Of a stretch of DNA of 59,054 bases, positions 1 to 9,925 are shown piece after piece. Source of the DNA: Byssovorax sp. (GTDB lineage Bacteria; Myxococcota_A; Polyangia; Polyangiales; Polyangiaceae); contig JANYGI010000105.1 in assembly GCA_025362495.1 (NCBI GenBank), forward strand, positions 1-59,054, read 5' to 3'. The translations under genes and the position numbers were made by a program. The notes under the pieces were generated by a model, which was not told the DNA's origin, searched no databases, and was given only the letters and a program-made list of their open reading frames with translations. Every line of letters starts with the position of its first letter. The first letter of the stretch is position 1.

Positions 1-876
1 GCCCGCGCCGCCGCCGCCGCCCGCGCCGTCGGCGCCACCCGCGCCGGCACCGGCGCCCGAGCCCGTGATCGGGTTGCACATGGTGCCGCAGTACTGGCCG
101 ACCTCGCTCACGCACTGCTCGTCCCAGGTCGTCGCGCAGCAGAAATTGTCGGCCGCGCAGAGCGTCGTGGCGCAGGGATCACAGGTCTTGTCCATGGCGT
201 CGCCGATGGCGCAGACATCGTGGCAAGCGCCGGGCGCGCCGCCGCCGACTCCGCCGCTCCCGACTCCGCTGCTCCCGACGACTCCGTTGCTCCCCGTCGT
301 GTCATCCGGCTCGCACTTGCCGAGAGGCGTGCAGGTGCTGCCGGCCGGGCAAGCCACCGTGGTCGAGCATTCGGCGCAGCGGTGGGCGTTGCACGCCGGG
401 GTCGCGCAGGCGCTGGTGTCGGCGTCGGTGCAGGTGACGCAGCTCTTGGAGGCCGTATCGCAGACCTGATGAAGCGAGTCGCACGCCGCGCAATCGAGGG
501 TCGCCACGCAGGAGATCGTCGGCTTGCCGTTGGGGTCGAGATCGCAGGTCTGGCCGGTGGGGGCGCAGGCCCCGAACGCGGAGCAATACTCGCCCTCGGC
601 ACAGCCGGCCCCGCCGGGATCGCAGGCCACACAGCGATGCTCGGCCGTGAGGCAGGTCGTCTTGCCGTCGGTGCAGCCGCCACACTCGCTGCTGGTGTCG
701 CAGCTATGGAGTCGGCAGACCTCGGTGCCCGTGGGGCCGGGATTGGAGCCGCCGCCCGCGCCGCCCGACCCGTCGTCGGTGATCTTCGTTCCCGTCGCGC
801 AAGCGCCGACGAGGAGCGCCGACAGCGTCGCGGCGACGGTGATACGGAGCGCGCGGGGCAGGGCAGGGAGGGCCAT
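1..876 (-). CDS. Cys-rich lipoprotein, partial (3' end beyond window)
   Basis: The frame is open from an ATG at 876 to the window edge (292 codons), so the C-terminus is missing. The N-terminus is a lipoprotein-type signal (basic ALPRALR, then a hydrophobic stretch ending LLVGAC), which places the mature protein in the cell envelope. The mature part is full of paired Cys in CxxC-like spacings (for example CGGCTDGK, CVACDPGG, CAECSTT) separated by short Gly/Ser/Val-rich linkers, and it ends in a long Gly/Ala run. Such disulfide-rich repeats are common in myxobacterial surface lipoproteins. I recognise no enzymatic domain. It is divergent from the DUF4388 gene at 1049. Confidence 0.72.
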   Translation of the reverse strand, partial: MALPALPRALRITVAATLSALLVGACATGTKITDDGSGGAGGGSNPGPTGTEVCRLHSCDTSSECGGCTDGKTTCLTAEHRCVACDPGGAGCAEGEYCSAFGACAPTGQTCDLDPNGKPTISCVATLDCAACDSLHQVCDTASKSCVTCTDADTSACATPACNAHRCAECSTTVACPAGSTCTPLGKCEPDDTTGSNGVVGSSGVGSGGVGGGAPGACHDVCAIGDAMDKTCDPCATTLCAADNFCCATTWDEQCVSEVGQYCGTMCNPITGSGAGAGAGGADGAGGGGGAG

Positions 877-1048
877 CCCGCGCGCTGTCGCACGGACCGG
901 GCCACCCGCGGGTGATTCCATTTTGCCTTGTTTCCCGGGCCGCTCACCGTCGCGGGCGCCTGCGGACCATGGACCGCGCCGGATCCAGGATCGACCAGAG
1001 CCACCCGGATCTTGGCCCGGCGGCGCCGGCTCGGATATCGGCGGAGTC

Positions 1049-1834
1049 ATGCTGCTGCCTGGCCGCCTCTCGGCCTCCACCCTCGGAGACTTGCTCGGCG
1101 CGCTCCACCGCGAGCGCACGTCGGGGCGGCTCGAGCTCGCCGAGATCCGCGGGCCGCGCGGCCGGAGCGTGCCCGGGCGCACCCATCGAATCCACCTCGC
1201 CGGAGGCCTGGTCACGACGGTGGAGAGCGAGCTCCCCGTGCCGCCCCTCGGAGAGCTGTTGAAGCGCACAGGCGCGCTCGACGATGCCTTGCTGGTCACG
1301 TTGCTCCGACGCATCGACGCCGGCGATCCCCGCTCCAGCGGCGAGATCCTGGTCACCGAGCGGATCGCGGGCGCCGACGTGGTGCGGGCCGCCCTGGAGC
1401 AACAGCGCCGCTTGCGCATCGAGGCGCTCTTCGCGATCGAAGACGCCCAGATCGCCTTCCGGATCGCCCGCCCCGTCGTGAGCGAGAGCTGGGCCGCCCG
1501 CCCGCTCGCGCCGGGCGATTTCCTCCACGGCCGCCCGCGACGCCGCGACGCCGGCAAAGCCCCCTCCCGCGGCCCGCACCAGGCCGCCAACGATGATCGC
1601 GAGCCCCCGCCGTCCGGCCCGCGCGTCACCCTCGTCGCCACCGCGCGTGACCACGCCCTCGCGCTCCTCGGCCTCGGCCAGCGCGCCGAGGCCGCCGACG
1701 TCCGCAAGGCCTTTCGCCGCCTCGCGGGCCAGCTCCACCCCGATCGCTTCGAGTCCGCGCCCGTGGAAGAGCGCCGGAAATCAGCCGCCCAGTTCGCGCG
1801 GATCTCCGCGGCGTATCACGTGCTCGTGGCCTGA
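1049..1834 (+). CDS. DUF4388 (PATAN-like) plus C-terminal J-domain protein
   Basis: 261 aa from the ATG at 1049. The frame is open further upstream, but that part is Arg-rich and not protein-like, so this start is preferred. Residues about 1-75 ([36 protein letters not shown]) resemble the DUF4388 fold common in myxobacterial regulators. The middle is helical and Arg-rich. The last ~70 residues form a J-domain with the HPD tripeptide in LHPDRFES (residue ~230), which in known J-proteins stimulates the ATPase of DnaK-type Hsp70. A cytosolic adaptor coupling a sensory module to Hsp70 is plausible. Its 3' end overlaps the convergent ureG by 19 bp. Confidence 0.7.
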   Translation: MLLPGRLSASTLGDLLGALHRERTSGRLELAEIRGPRGRSVPGRTHRIHLAGGLVTTVESELPVPPLGELLKRTGALDDALLVTLLRRIDAGDPRSSGEILVTERIAGADVVRAALEQQRRLRIEALFAIEDAQIAFRIARPVVSESWAARPLAPGDFLHGRPRRRDAGKAPSRGPHQAANDDREPPPSGPRVTLVATARDHALALLGLGQRAEAADVRKAFRRLAGQLHPDRFESAPVEERRKSAAQFARISAAYHVLVA

Positions 1835-2577
1835 TCGGTCCGCGGCGCGATCGCGCTCTGCCACGCCGACACCAGGTGGCCAGTGATCTCCTCCAGCCCG
1901 ACTCCGCGGTTGCACTGGGCGAACACGATCGGCCCGTCGCCGCGCATGCGCCTGGCGTCGCGATCCATCACGCCGAGATCGGCGCCCACGTGCGGCGCGA
2001 GATCGGTCTTGTTGATGATCAGGAGATCCGATTGCGTGATCCCCGGCCCGCCCTTGCGAGGGACCTTGTCGCCGCCGGCCACGTCGATGACATAGACGGT
2101 GTAATCGACGAGCTCGCGGCTGTACTGCGCGGCGAGGTTGTCGCCGCCGCTCTCGACGAAGAGCAGCTCCGGGCTCACGTCCTCCATGAGCTGCTCCAGC
2201 GCGAGCAGGTTGTGGCTGATGTCCTCGCGGATGGCCGCGTGAGGGCAGCCGCCGGTCTCGACGGCGCGGATCGACGCTTCGGGGAGGGCGTTGTTGCGAT
2301 GGAGAAACTCGGCGTCCTCGCGGGTGAAGATGTCGTTGGTGACGACCCCGAGCCGGTATCTATCGCGGAGAGCGCGACAGAGCGCGAGGAGGAGCGCTGT
2401 CTTCCCGCTGCCGACGGGGCCGCCGATACCGATGGTGAACGCGCGCTCCGCGAACGATCGCCGCTTGGGCGCCTCGCGATCGCGGAAGAGCCCGGCGTGC
2501 GACCACACCTCGTGGGTGTGCCCGTGATCGTGATCGTGCGGGTGATCGTGATCGTGCGAATGACCGGGATCGTGCAT
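1816..2577 (-). CDS. ureG: Urease accessory GTPase UreG with His-rich N-terminus
   Basis: 253 aa. The SIMIBI-class GTPase delivers nickel to the urease active site within the UreDFG complex. Visible motifs are the P-loop GPVGSGKT, the metal-binding CPH in [13 protein letters not shown], and the NKTD base-specificity motif. The ATG at 2577 begins a His/Asp-rich tail ([17 protein letters not shown]) of the kind that stores or binds nickel in other UreG/HypB proteins. It is the last gene of the operon, 7 bp after ureF. No ureE is present, and the His-rich tail may supply part of that nickel-handling role (inference). Confidence 0.95.
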   Translation of the reverse strand: MHDPGHSHDHDHPHDHDHGHTHEVWSHAGLFRDREAPKRRSFAERAFTIGIGGPVGSGKTALLLALCRALRDRYRLGVVTNDIFTREDAEFLHRNNALPEASIRAVETGGCPHAAIREDISHNLLALEQLMEDVSPELLFVESGGDNLAAQYSRELVDYTVYVIDVAGGDKVPRKGGPGITQSDLLIINKTDLAPHVGADLGVMDRDARRMRGDGPIVFAQCNRGVGLEEITGHLVSAWQSAIAPRTDQATST

Positions 2578-2584
2578 CAGGGCC

Positions 2585-3247
2585 TCACGAGAGAAAGAGT
2601 CGCGCGTACAGGCGATCGTGGAGCGTGCCGAAGAGATCGAGCAGCGGCGCGGGCTGCGCGGCCTCGTCGATGTCGCGCTCGGCGCAGGCGGCGAGCACCT
2701 GCTCCGAGAGCGGGGCGAGGGCGCGTTGCAGGCGCTGCGCCTCGTGTGGCCCGAGCAGGCCGAGGCGCACCGCGGCCGAGGTGACGCCGCGGAGCGCGAG
2801 GTGCAGATAGAGCCGCTGTGCCTCTTCCAGCGAGGCGCCCACCGCCCGGAGCACGGCGCCGAAGATCGGCGCGTGGTGGCCGTGGATCTCGCGCTTTCGC
2901 ACCTGCCGATCGAGCTCGGCCACCTCGGCCTCGTCGAGCACGCGGGCCGACGTGGCGACGAACGCGCGCCCCTGGGTCCGGCTCCCGCGGCTCTGGACAT
3001 GGCTCGTCAGGAAGGCGTGACAGCGCGCGTCGTGACTGCCAATCTCACGCGGATCCCGGTGCGAGGCGCGCAGGAAGGGCAGGGCGCCGAGGCCGGCTTG
3101 CCAGAGGATCTGCTCGCAGAAGGCCTGGAGCGAGGCCGTCGTCGGCACCTCGCCGAGCTGCGCCGAGGCCTCGAGCCCCGCGGAGTGGGCAAATCCGCCG
3201 GCAGGAAAGGCCGAGTCGCCGAGCTGGAGCAGCAGAAACGGTCGCAT
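2585..3247 (-). CDS. ureF: Urease accessory protein UreF
   Basis: 220 aa. UreF is the helical activation factor that bridges UreD-bound apo-urease and the UreG GTPase. The N-terminal [21 protein letters not shown] is the family signature, and the predicted all-helical body and length fit the family. The ATG at 3247 overlaps the ureC stop by one base (TGATG), indicating translational coupling. A longer open frame upstream is antisense-like Arg/His-rich sequence over ureC and was rejected. Confidence 0.93.
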   Translation of the reverse strand: MRPFLLLQLGDSAFPAGGFAHSAGLEASAQLGEVPTTASLQAFCEQILWQAGLGALPFLRASHRDPREIGSHDARCHAFLTSHVQSRGSRTQGRAFVATSARVLDEAEVAELDRQVRKREIHGHHAPIFGAVLRAVGASLEEAQRLYLHLALRGVTSAAVRLGLLGPHEAQRLQRALAPLSEQVLAACAERDIDEAAQPAPLLDLFGTLHDRLYARLFLS

Positions 3248-4962
3248 CAGAAGAGGCAATAGCGCTGCGCGAGAGGCAGCCTCGTCGCGGGATCGCCGCG
3301 TAGCCATTCGCCGTCGGCGTGGACCTGGTAGGTCTCGGGATCGACGGTGATCCGCGGCAGAGCGTCGTTGAGGCGCATGTCGCGCTTGCCGAGCCCGCGG
3401 CAGCGCGTGACGGCGACGATCCGCTTGTGGAGCCCGAGCGCGGCCAGATTGCCCTCCTCGGCGGCGCGCTGCGACACGAACGCGATGCTGGTGGCGCCGG
3501 TGGCGCGGCCCATGGCCCCGAACATCGGCCGCATCATCAGCGGTTGCGGCGTCGGGATCGACGCGTTGGCGTCGCCCATCTGGGCCCAGGCGATAAGTCC
3601 TCCCTTGATCACGATCTCCGGCTTGACCCCGAAGAACGCCGGCCGCCAGAGCACGAGATCCGCCAGCTTGCCGAGCTCGACCGAGCCAATCTCGTGCGAC
3701 ATGCCGTGGGCGACAGCGGGGTTGATGGTGTACTTGGCGATGTAACGACGGATCCGGTAATTGTCGTTGTTGCCCACCTCGGCGGCCAGTCGACCACGCT
3801 GCGAGCGCATCTTGTCGGCCGTCTGCCAGGTGCGCGTTATCGTCTCGCCGACGCGGCCCATGGCCTGGCTGTCGCTCGCGATGATGCTGATCGCCCCGAG
3901 ATCGTGGAGGATGTCCTCGGCCGCGATGGTCTCGCCGCGGATCCGGCTCTCGGCGAAGGCCACGTCTTCGGGGATGGTGCGGTCGAGGTGGTGACAGACC
4001 ATGAGCATGTCGAGGTGCTCGTCGAGGGTGTTCACCGTGTGCGGGCGCGTCGGGTTCGTCGAGCTCGGTAATACGTTGGGCTCGCCGCAGACGCGGATGA
4101 TGTCCGGCGCGTGGCCGCCGCCGGCGCCCTCCGAATGGTACGTGTGGATCGTGCGCCCCTTGAAGGCAGCTATCGAGTCGTCGACGTAGCCCGATTCGTT
4201 GAGGGTGTCGGTGTGGATCGTGACCTGGATGTCTTCCCGATCGGCGACGCCGAGGCAGCAATCGATGGCCGAGGGCGACGTCCCCCAGTCCTCGTGGAGC
4301 TTGAGGCCGACGGCGCCGGCGCGGATCTGATCGACGAGCCCGGCCGGATGGGACGAGTTGCCCTTGCCGGTGAGGCCGATGTTGAGCGGGAGCGTGTCGG
4401 TTGCCTGGAGCATCAGCTCGATGTGGCGCGCGCCGGGGCTGCACGTGGTGGCGTTGGTGCCAGTCGCGGGCCCGGTGCCGCCGCCGATGAAGGTGGTGAT
4501 CCCGCTGGCGATCGCCTCGTGGGCCTGCTGCGGACAGATGAAGTGAACATGGGAGTCGACGCCGCCGGCCGTGAGGATCAGGCCCTCTCCGGCGATGGCC
4601 TCGGTGGTCACGCCGACCACCATGTCCGGATCGACGCCGAGCATCACGTCGGGGTTGCCGGCCTTGCCGATGCCGGCGATGCGCCCGTTCTTGATCCCGA
4701 TATCGGCCTTGTAAATGCCAGTCCAGTCGATGACGAGAGCGTTGGTGATCACGCAGTCGAGGGCGCCGCGGCCGTCGAGGCCGGCCATCTGGCCCATGCG
4801 ATCGCGCAGCACCTTGCCGCCGCCGAACTTGCACTCGTCACCGTAGCTCGTGTGATCGCGCTCGACCTCGGCGAGGAGGCCGGTATCGCCGAGGCGGACG
4901 CGATCGCCCGTGGTCGGCCCGAACATGTCGACGTAGTGCTCGCGGCGAATACGATGGCTCAC
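3247..4962 (-). CDS. ureC: Urease subunit alpha UreC
   Basis: 571 aa, the normal size. It is the catalytic subunit of cytosolic urease, hydrolysing urea to ammonia and carbamate at a di-nickel centre. Visible active-site elements: the HVH pair in GGVDSHVHF, the carbamylated lysine in GLKLHEDWG, His in HTDTLNESG and in [16 protein letters not shown], the mobile-flap Cys/His in MVCHHLDRT, and the metal-ligand Asp in [11 protein letters not shown]. All appear intact, so an active enzyme is expected. The start overlaps the ureAB stop by 4 bp (ATGA type). Confidence 0.98.
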   Translation of the reverse strand: MSHRIRREHYVDMFGPTTGDRVRLGDTGLLAEVERDHTSYGDECKFGGGKVLRDRMGQMAGLDGRGALDCVITNALVIDWTGIYKADIGIKNGRIAGIGKAGNPDVMLGVDPDMVVGVTTEAIAGEGLILTAGGVDSHVHFICPQQAHEAIASGITTFIGGGTGPATGTNATTCSPGARHIELMLQATDTLPLNIGLTGKGNSSHPAGLVDQIRAGAVGLKLHEDWGTSPSAIDCCLGVADREDIQVTIHTDTLNESGYVDDSIAAFKGRTIHTYHSEGAGGGHAPDIIRVCGEPNVLPSSTNPTRPHTVNTLDEHLDMLMVCHHLDRTIPEDVAFAESRIRGETIAAEDILHDLGAISIIASDSQAMGRVGETITRTWQTADKMRSQRGRLAAEVGNNDNYRIRRYIAKYTINPAVAHGMSHEIGSVELGKLADLVLWRPAFFGVKPEIVIKGGLIAWAQMGDANASIPTPQPLMMRPMFGAMGRATGATSIAFVSQRAAEEGNLAALGLHKRIVAVTRCRGLGKRDMRLNDALPRITVDPETYQVHADGEWLRGDPATRLPLAQRYCLF

Positions 4963-5714
4963 GGCGCCTCCTTGCCAGTCGTCGTGGGCCTCGGCACGGC
5001 GTGGGCGAGGAGCTCGGCGCGCTCGCTCCCGGGATCGTCGCGCCAGGCGCCGCCCGAGGTGGCGACGAGGCGGACTGTCTTGCTCTCGCCCGGCTCGAAG
5101 CGGACCGCGGCGCCGGCGGGGATGTCGAGTCGCATCCCGGCCGCGAGCGAGCGATCGAAATCGAGGGCGCGGTTGGTGTCGTCGAAGGGATAGTGACTGC
5201 CCACTTGAATCGGTCGATCGCCCCGGTTGACGACGGCGAGCGTCACCTCGCGACGACCCTCGTTGAGGATGATTTCGCCGGGTTTGACGAGGATCTCACC
5301 CGGGAGCGGCGGAGTCGGAACAACCGTGTTGGTCGCGCGGGCCGCGAAGCTCTCGCGCGCGGGGACGGGGAGGAAGCTACCGTGAAGGGCGAGCGCGAGA
5401 TCCCCTTCGTCGAGCGCTATCGGCGAGTGAACGGTGACGAGCTTGGTCCCGTCGGGGAAGGTGCCTTCCACCTGGACATCGTGAATCATCTCCGCGACAC
5501 CCTCCATCACCTCGGCGCGCCCGAGGATGCGGCGGCCCACATCCATGAGCTCGGCGACGCTGCGGCCGTCGCGGCAAAGCTCCAGGATCTGGGTGGCAAT
5601 CAGGGCCACCGCCTCGGGGTAATTGAGGCGAAGCCCGCGGGCGAGGCGCTTTTGAGCGAGGAAGCCTGCGCCGTGGAGGACCAGCTTGTCGAGATCACGA
5701 GGAGAGAGGTGCAT
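4959..5714 (-). CDS. ureAB: Urease gamma-beta fusion (UreA-UreB in one chain)
   Basis: 251 aa. Residues ~1-100 are UreA (gamma): [32 protein letters not shown], and [21 protein letters not shown]. Residues ~130-235 are UreB (beta): [50 protein letters not shown] linker of about 25 residues joins them. Most bacteria make UreA and UreB separately; a gamma-beta fusion is best known from Helicobacter UreA. The four-base overlap with ureC implies coupled synthesis of the two structural chains. Confidence 0.96.
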   Translation of the reverse strand: MHLSPRDLDKLVLHGAGFLAQKRLARGLRLNYPEAVALIATQILELCRDGRSVAELMDVGRRILGRAEVMEGVAEMIHDVQVEGTFPDGTKLVTVHSPIALDEGDLALALHGSFLPVPARESFAARATNTVVPTPPLPGEILVKPGEIILNEGRREVTLAVVNRGDRPIQVGSHYPFDDTNRALDFDRSLAAGMRLDIPAGAAVRFEPGESKTVRLVATSGGAWRDDPGSERAELLAHAVPRPTTTGKEAP

Positions 5715-5783
5715 CGTTTTGCCGGCCCTGGAGGATCGGGTGATCCCCGAGCCGGCGCAGTTTTGAGCATCGCGTCGGCGATG

Positions 5784-6596
5784 TCACCACTTTCTCGCAA
5801 AGGGATCGTCGCCGAGGATCTCGGCGAGCCCGGCGAGGTAGCCGCGCGCGGCGGCCGTGACGGCCTCGACGGAGGTCCCGGCGACGCGGACGAGGCAGCC
5901 GTCGTCGCCGATCGGGCTCACGGCCTCGACGATCGCGGCGGCGCGCGAGGGCGCCGGGGCGCGCGCGATCGCCGCGTCGCGGAGGGCGCGCGCGCGCGGG
6001 CCGACGAGGACGATCGTGGCGATCGCATCGAAGCGACCGAGGCGCGCCGCGACCTCGCCGTGCGCGGGATCGAGGATCATCGCGTCGTGGATGAACGGCG
6101 CGCCGCCGCGGGTCACGGCGACGCGCGAGGCGTAGCGCGCGAACTGCCAGCGCTCGCCGCGCGCGCTGCGACCCGCGGTGAACGCGTCGACGAGCACGAG
6201 GGAGGCCCCGTCCGCGAGATCGACCGCGATCGTCTGCTCGTAGCGCGCGTGGGCGAAGCACACGACCGGATCGGGCACGAGCACGAGGAGCGCGCCGACG
6301 TCGACGCGCGCGGCGAGATCTTGCCGGCAAACGCCGCTCGGACAGCGATAGACCTTGGTCGACGCCTGGGTGCCGACGAGGCCCGTCGCGCCCTTGGCGA
6401 GCGTGAGATCGAGGCGAACCGCGTCGCCGTCGACGAGGCCGCCGCCGAAGGTCGCCGCGAACACCCACGCGGCGTGACCGTGATTCCGCGGCGTGAGGAG
6501 GCGAAGCGGGCTGTCGGCCCGAGCGGCGCGGAGCACCGTGGCGGCGCCGGCGAGCTCGAAGGCGAGGTGGCCTGTGCCGCTCTTTGGCTCTGCCAT
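5784..6596 (-). CDS. ureD: Urease accessory protein UreD
   Basis: 270 aa from the ATG at 6596. UreD (UreH) binds apo-urease and recruits UreF/UreG for nickel insertion. Family features visible include GGGLVDGDAVRLDL, TGLVGTQASTKVYR, the VPDPVVCFAHARYEQ motif and LVDAFTAGRSARGERW. It is the first gene of the urease operon, with a 69-bp gap before ureAB that lacks an obvious terminator. Upstream lies a 100-bp divergent region shared with the gene at 6697. An open frame continues upstream of the ATG but looks non-coding. Confidence 0.93.
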   Translation of the reverse strand: MAEPKSGTGHLAFELAGAATVLRAARADSPLRLLTPRNHGHAAWVFAATFGGGLVDGDAVRLDLTLAKGATGLVGTQASTKVYRCPSGVCRQDLAARVDVGALLVLVPDPVVCFAHARYEQTIAVDLADGASLVLVDAFTAGRSARGERWQFARYASRVAVTRGGAPFIHDAMILDPAHGEVAARLGRFDAIATIVLVGPRARALRDAAIARAPAPSRAAAIVEAVSPIGDDGCLVRVAGTSVEAVTAAARGYLAGLAEILGDDPFARKW

Positions 6597-6696
6597 TTCG
6601 CGGGCACCGTACGGAAGATCCTCGCCGTGGACAATCCCGGGCGCGGGCTCGCGCGCGGCGCTTCCGTCGGCGGCCGGCGCGTGACACGGTTCGGGC

Positions 6697-7611
6697 GTGA
6701 ACGAAGCGTCGAGCGCCCCGATCGATCCTGCGTGGCGCGATGGAGCGGTGATCGAGTGCGCGGCCTGCCACCAGCCCATCGCCGTGCAACGCGGCGACGA
6801 GGCCGCGAAATGCCCCGCGTGCGGCGCCCCGTCGGCCGCGCCTCCGCCGGTCATGCCGGTCGACTTCGACGGCGATCTCGATCGGCTGCCCGTCGATCTG
6901 CGCCGCGCTCCGGCGCGCGTGGAGGATCTCGGCGATCGCCCCGGAGCGCCTCGCTTGCCGCGGCTGCGCGAGGCGTTCGAAGAGGCCAAGGCCACGCTCG
7001 GAGGGCCGCACCTCGTCGCCGACGAGCTCCGCGCGACCTGGCTCGCGGCGACGATCGCCCGGATCCGTGGCGCGACGGGCGATCCGGTCCGCGAGCGCGC
7101 TGTGCTCGAAGCGGCGCTGGCGCAGCTCGCGGTGCCGGCCTATCGCGCCCTCGTCATCGCGCGGCTCGCGCGGTCGGCGGCGTTCGCCGGCCACGTCGAG
7201 CTCGCGGATCAGTGGCTGTCGCTCGTCGCGGAGCCGATCGAGATCGGCGCGGTCGACGACGACGTCACGGTCGCCCGCGCGCTCTTGCTCCTCAAGCGCG
7301 GGCGCTTGGCCGAGGTGATCGAGCTGCTGGGCGACGACGACGAAGGCCACGATTTCGCCGGGCTGGTGCGCCCTTTTGCCGATCTGCTCCGCATCGACGC
7401 CCTGGAGCGAAGCCGTCGCGGCTACGCGGCGTACGTGCTCTACCGCAAGGCGATCAAGCGCCACGGGGCGATCCCGCTGCAGGGGCTGGTGATGTATTAC
7501 CGGCTCGGCATGGCGACGCGCCGGAGGATCCTCGCGACTGGCTTCGTGGTGATGCTGGTGATCGTCGCGCTGCTGGCCGTGGCCTATCGACTCGCCACCG
7601 ATCGCGGGTGA
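6697..7611 (+). CDS. Zinc-ribbon, C-terminally membrane-anchored protein of unknown function
   Basis: 304 aa with a GTG start at 6697. The N-terminus carries a zinc ribbon (CAAC-HQ, then CPAC about 20 residues later, residues ~21-43). The middle is an Ala/Arg/Leu-rich helical region, possibly TPR-like, that includes an acidic DDDDEGHDF stretch. The C-terminus has a single transmembrane segment (GFVVMLVIVALLAVAYRLA), suggesting a tail-anchored inner-membrane protein with a cytosolic domain. It is divergent from ureD but shares no obvious urease function. I do not recognise the family. Confidence 0.75.
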   Translation: MNEASSAPIDPAWRDGAVIECAACHQPIAVQRGDEAAKCPACGAPSAAPPPVMPVDFDGDLDRLPVDLRRAPARVEDLGDRPGAPRLPRLREAFEEAKATLGGPHLVADELRATWLAATIARIRGATGDPVRERAVLEAALAQLAVPAYRALVIARLARSAAFAGHVELADQWLSLVAEPIEIGAVDDDVTVARALLLLKRGRLAEVIELLGDDDEGHDFAGLVRPFADLLRIDALERSRRGYAAYVLYRKAIKRHGAIPLQGLVMYYRLGMATRRRILATGFVVMLVIVALLAVAYRLATDRG

Positions 7612-7612
7612 C

Positions 7613-7664
7613 GGGAGACAGGCAGTCTCCTCGCCGCGAGCCGCGCGCTCATCGACGAGGAGAC
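7613..7664. terminator. Competing hairpins between convergent genes
   Basis: GGAGAC (7614-7619) can pair with GTCTCC (7625-7630) over a 5-nt loop. Alternatively GTCTCCTCG (7625-7633) can pair perfectly with CGAGGAGAC (7656-7664) over a 22-nt loop. The two stems share one arm and are mutually exclusive. No T-run follows, so a terminator role for the convergent genes at 6697 and 7696 is an inference. Confidence 0.45.
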
Positions 7665-7695
7665 CGGATCTCAGCCGAGCGAGAGGGCGGGACTC

Positions 7696-9753
7696 TCAGG
7701 CGCGCAGGGCCTTGATCTCCGCCGCGAGCGCGGCGCGCGCCAGGCCGACGGCCGTCTCTGCGGCGGTGATCTCTTCGTCGAGCGCCGACAGCCGCTCTTC
7801 CTGATCGTCGAGCCGCTTCAGGTATTTCTTGGCGAGATCGCTGCTGGCGGGGACAGCCTTGAGGTTCTCGCGCACGCGCGTTTGATCCTCGAGGATCCTC
7901 GCGCGCTCGGCGTTCTTCTCCTTCAGCGCGGTCTGCTTCGCGTCGACGTCGGCGCGCCGATCGATGACCCTGGCGAGCGCGGCGCGGACCCTGTCATCGA
8001 GGCCCGCCGAGGCCGCATACACCACCAGCTGATCGCTCGACGCGTCGGCGAGGCTGACCACTTCGCTCAGCGGCCGCTCGAGGACCACGGTCACCTTCAC
8101 CGTCGCTCCGGCGGGGACCTCGCGCTTCAATCGGTAGGCCTGCGCCGTCGTCTCCACCACCTGGAAATCGTCCGACGTCACGAGGTCGAAGCCGGGGATC
8201 CGCGGGTGCTCGAGGATCACCGTCCGGGGCTCGTCCACCGCGCCGGCGATGGTGTAGACCGTCTTCTTCTGCTCGGTCCGCGTCAGCGTCAGGGTGCCTT
8301 CCGCGACTGTGGCGCGGGTGATCTTCTGATCGTCGGACTCGTCGCGATCGACGGTGACCCGGAGATCGACGGCGTAGCTGACGAAGCGGCTCTGGCCGCT
8401 CGGGAGCAGCGAGAGCTGGGCGTCGCCGGCGTAGGTGAGATCGCCGCCGGCCGCCGCGCGCTCGTAGATCGAGATCACGCCCGGAGGCAGATCCGTCGGA
8501 CCAGGGTTCTTGATCTCGATCGACGAGAGCGGGTGTCGCGCCTCGGTGTCGGGCTGGTACAGCGCTATCCTCTCCACGGGCAGCGAGAGGGTGAGCACCG
8601 GGAGGAGGGCAGTCTGACCCGAGTCGAGGCTCACCGGCGTCGGCAGGTGAAAGGCCACCTGGGTCGCCTCTTCGGTGGCTTCCGCCGGGACGATGTCGGC
8701 CACGCCCGGCGCTTCGACAGCCCGCTTCGGCGCGCCGAACTGGAAGCCTCCGTGGAAACTCGGGCCCGCGAGCGCCACGCCGTCGGACGGCGGCTCGAAG
8801 AACGCGCCGGGCTCGGGCGGAGAGAGCACGCCGCCCTCGTCGCGACGCGGGAGGACGCGGCCAATCACCTCGACCGGCACGGTGGGGCGATTGACGTAGT
8901 ACGTGTCGTAGATGGCCTGCCGGAAGGTGACCGGATTGCCGGAGATCAGCGTCAGATCGACGTCGTTCCACGGCTTTGCGGTGCGGTTCTCGACGACGGC
9001 GAGCCCGGTGAGAGTGGCATTCTCGGCGAGCGAGGCCTCTGGCAGGACGAGCCGGTACGTGCTCTTCCAGAGCGGGACCTCGGCGACGTAGCCGACGCGG
9101 ACGACGCGCTCGCCCTCGCCGTCGAGGTGAATCACGAGCTGGCGGGAGTCGCGCTCGCGCTGCCGCGAGAGGGCGTCGAGGGCGGCGCCGAGCTGCTCTC
9201 GCAGCGCTGGATCCAGGATGGTGAGGCTCTCGATGTCCTCCACCACCAGCGTGTGCAAGGCCCCGTCGGCGAGCACCGAGAGGCGATGACGCGTGATCAC
9301 CTCACCGGTGGTCAGCTTCGACTGCTCTTCGGTGACGGAGACGATCCGGCCGGTGACGACGTTGCCCGCCGACTCGACCTTCACCTCGGCCCCGCGGAGC
9401 GCCGAGAGCAGCGCAGCGGGAGAGTCGAGGGCGGCCTGGGACAGCGGTAGATCGCGGAAAGCGTCGCTCGCGAGCTCCTTTCCCGGGAGGCTGACCTCTC
9501 CCACTTTGCCGACGTCGTCGGAGATGACGAGGCTTTTCAATACGTCGTCCACCTGATCGCGGCGCACGTCGAGGTGGAGGTCAGAAGCCCCCAGAACCGT
9601 GGCTTCGTACTCGAAATAGCCCACGCCTCCCGACGAGAGCAGCACTCTTCGCAAATTCAGATCGGTCGCGGCGCCGGGCGCAGCCGACGCGCCGCCGGCG
9701 CTGAGCGCGGCGGTGATCGCCAGCGCCGCCGCCAGGTGAGCTCCAGGTTTCAT
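7696..9753 (-). CDS. DUF4139 domain secreted/envelope protein
   Basis: 685 aa from the ATG at 9753, which has a good ribosome binding site (GGAGGCGACC). A further in-frame start lies 17 codons upstream but would put extra residues before the signal peptide. Residues 1-25 are a Sec signal ending ASA. The body resembles DUF4139 beta-rich proteins: LSSGGVGYFEYEATV with QVDDVLKSLVI near the start, LWKSTYRLVLPE, NRTAKPWNDVDLTLISGNP, and an Ala/Glu/Lys coiled coil over the last ~100 residues. Close relatives are conserved envelope proteins of unknown role. Confidence 0.85.
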   Translation of the reverse strand: MKPGAHLAAALAITAALSAGGASAAPGAATDLNLRRVLLSSGGVGYFEYEATVLGASDLHLDVRRDQVDDVLKSLVISDDVGKVGEVSLPGKELASDAFRDLPLSQAALDSPAALLSALRGAEVKVESAGNVVTGRIVSVTEEQSKLTTGEVITRHRLSVLADGALHTLVVEDIESLTILDPALREQLGAALDALSRQRERDSRQLVIHLDGEGERVVRVGYVAEVPLWKSTYRLVLPEASLAENATLTGLAVVENRTAKPWNDVDLTLISGNPVTFRQAIYDTYYVNRPTVPVEVIGRVLPRRDEGGVLSPPEPGAFFEPPSDGVALAGPSFHGGFQFGAPKRAVEAPGVADIVPAEATEEATQVAFHLPTPVSLDSGQTALLPVLTLSLPVERIALYQPDTEARHPLSSIEIKNPGPTDLPPGVISIYERAAAGGDLTYAGDAQLSLLPSGQSRFVSYAVDLRVTVDRDESDDQKITRATVAEGTLTLTRTEQKKTVYTIAGAVDEPRTVILEHPRIPGFDLVTSDDFQVVETTAQAYRLKREVPAGATVKVTVVLERPLSEVVSLADASSDQLVVYAASAGLDDRVRAALARVIDRRADVDAKQTALKEKNAERARILEDQTRVRENLKAVPASSDLAKKYLKRLDDQEERLSALDEEITAAETAVGLARAALAAEIKALRA

Positions 9754-9870
9754 GGTCGCCTCCGGGGTGGCGGCGGCAGGTCGGGCCATCGCCTCGACGT
9801 TCATAACGCAGCTCGGGCCATCCCGGGAGCGACGATGTCAACGGAGCGCGGAAGGGCCCGTCAGGCCGTC

Positions 9871-9901
9871 GGATCCGCGGGAATCGGTGTTCCGCGGATC
9901 C
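9871..9901. terminator. Perfect 10-bp stem hairpin
   Basis: GGATCCGCGG (9871-9880) pairs perfectly with CCGCGGATCC (9892-9901) over an 11-nt loop. It lies 25 bp beyond the stop of the minus-strand lipoprotein gene and upstream of the DUF4139 gene. No T-tract is present. It could end the upstream transcript or stabilise its 3' end. Confidence 0.5.
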
Positions 9902-9925
9902 AGCGAGCGGGGCCCCGAAAGCTCG

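Noticed and set aside
2520-2576. Short GATCGTGATCGTG-type tandem repeat
   Set aside because: It encodes the His/Asp tail of UreG in frame; no evidence of length variation can be drawn from one sequence.
5001-7715. A 904-codon plus-strand frame over the urease genes
   Set aside because: Antisense to ureAB and ureD; no recognisable domain.
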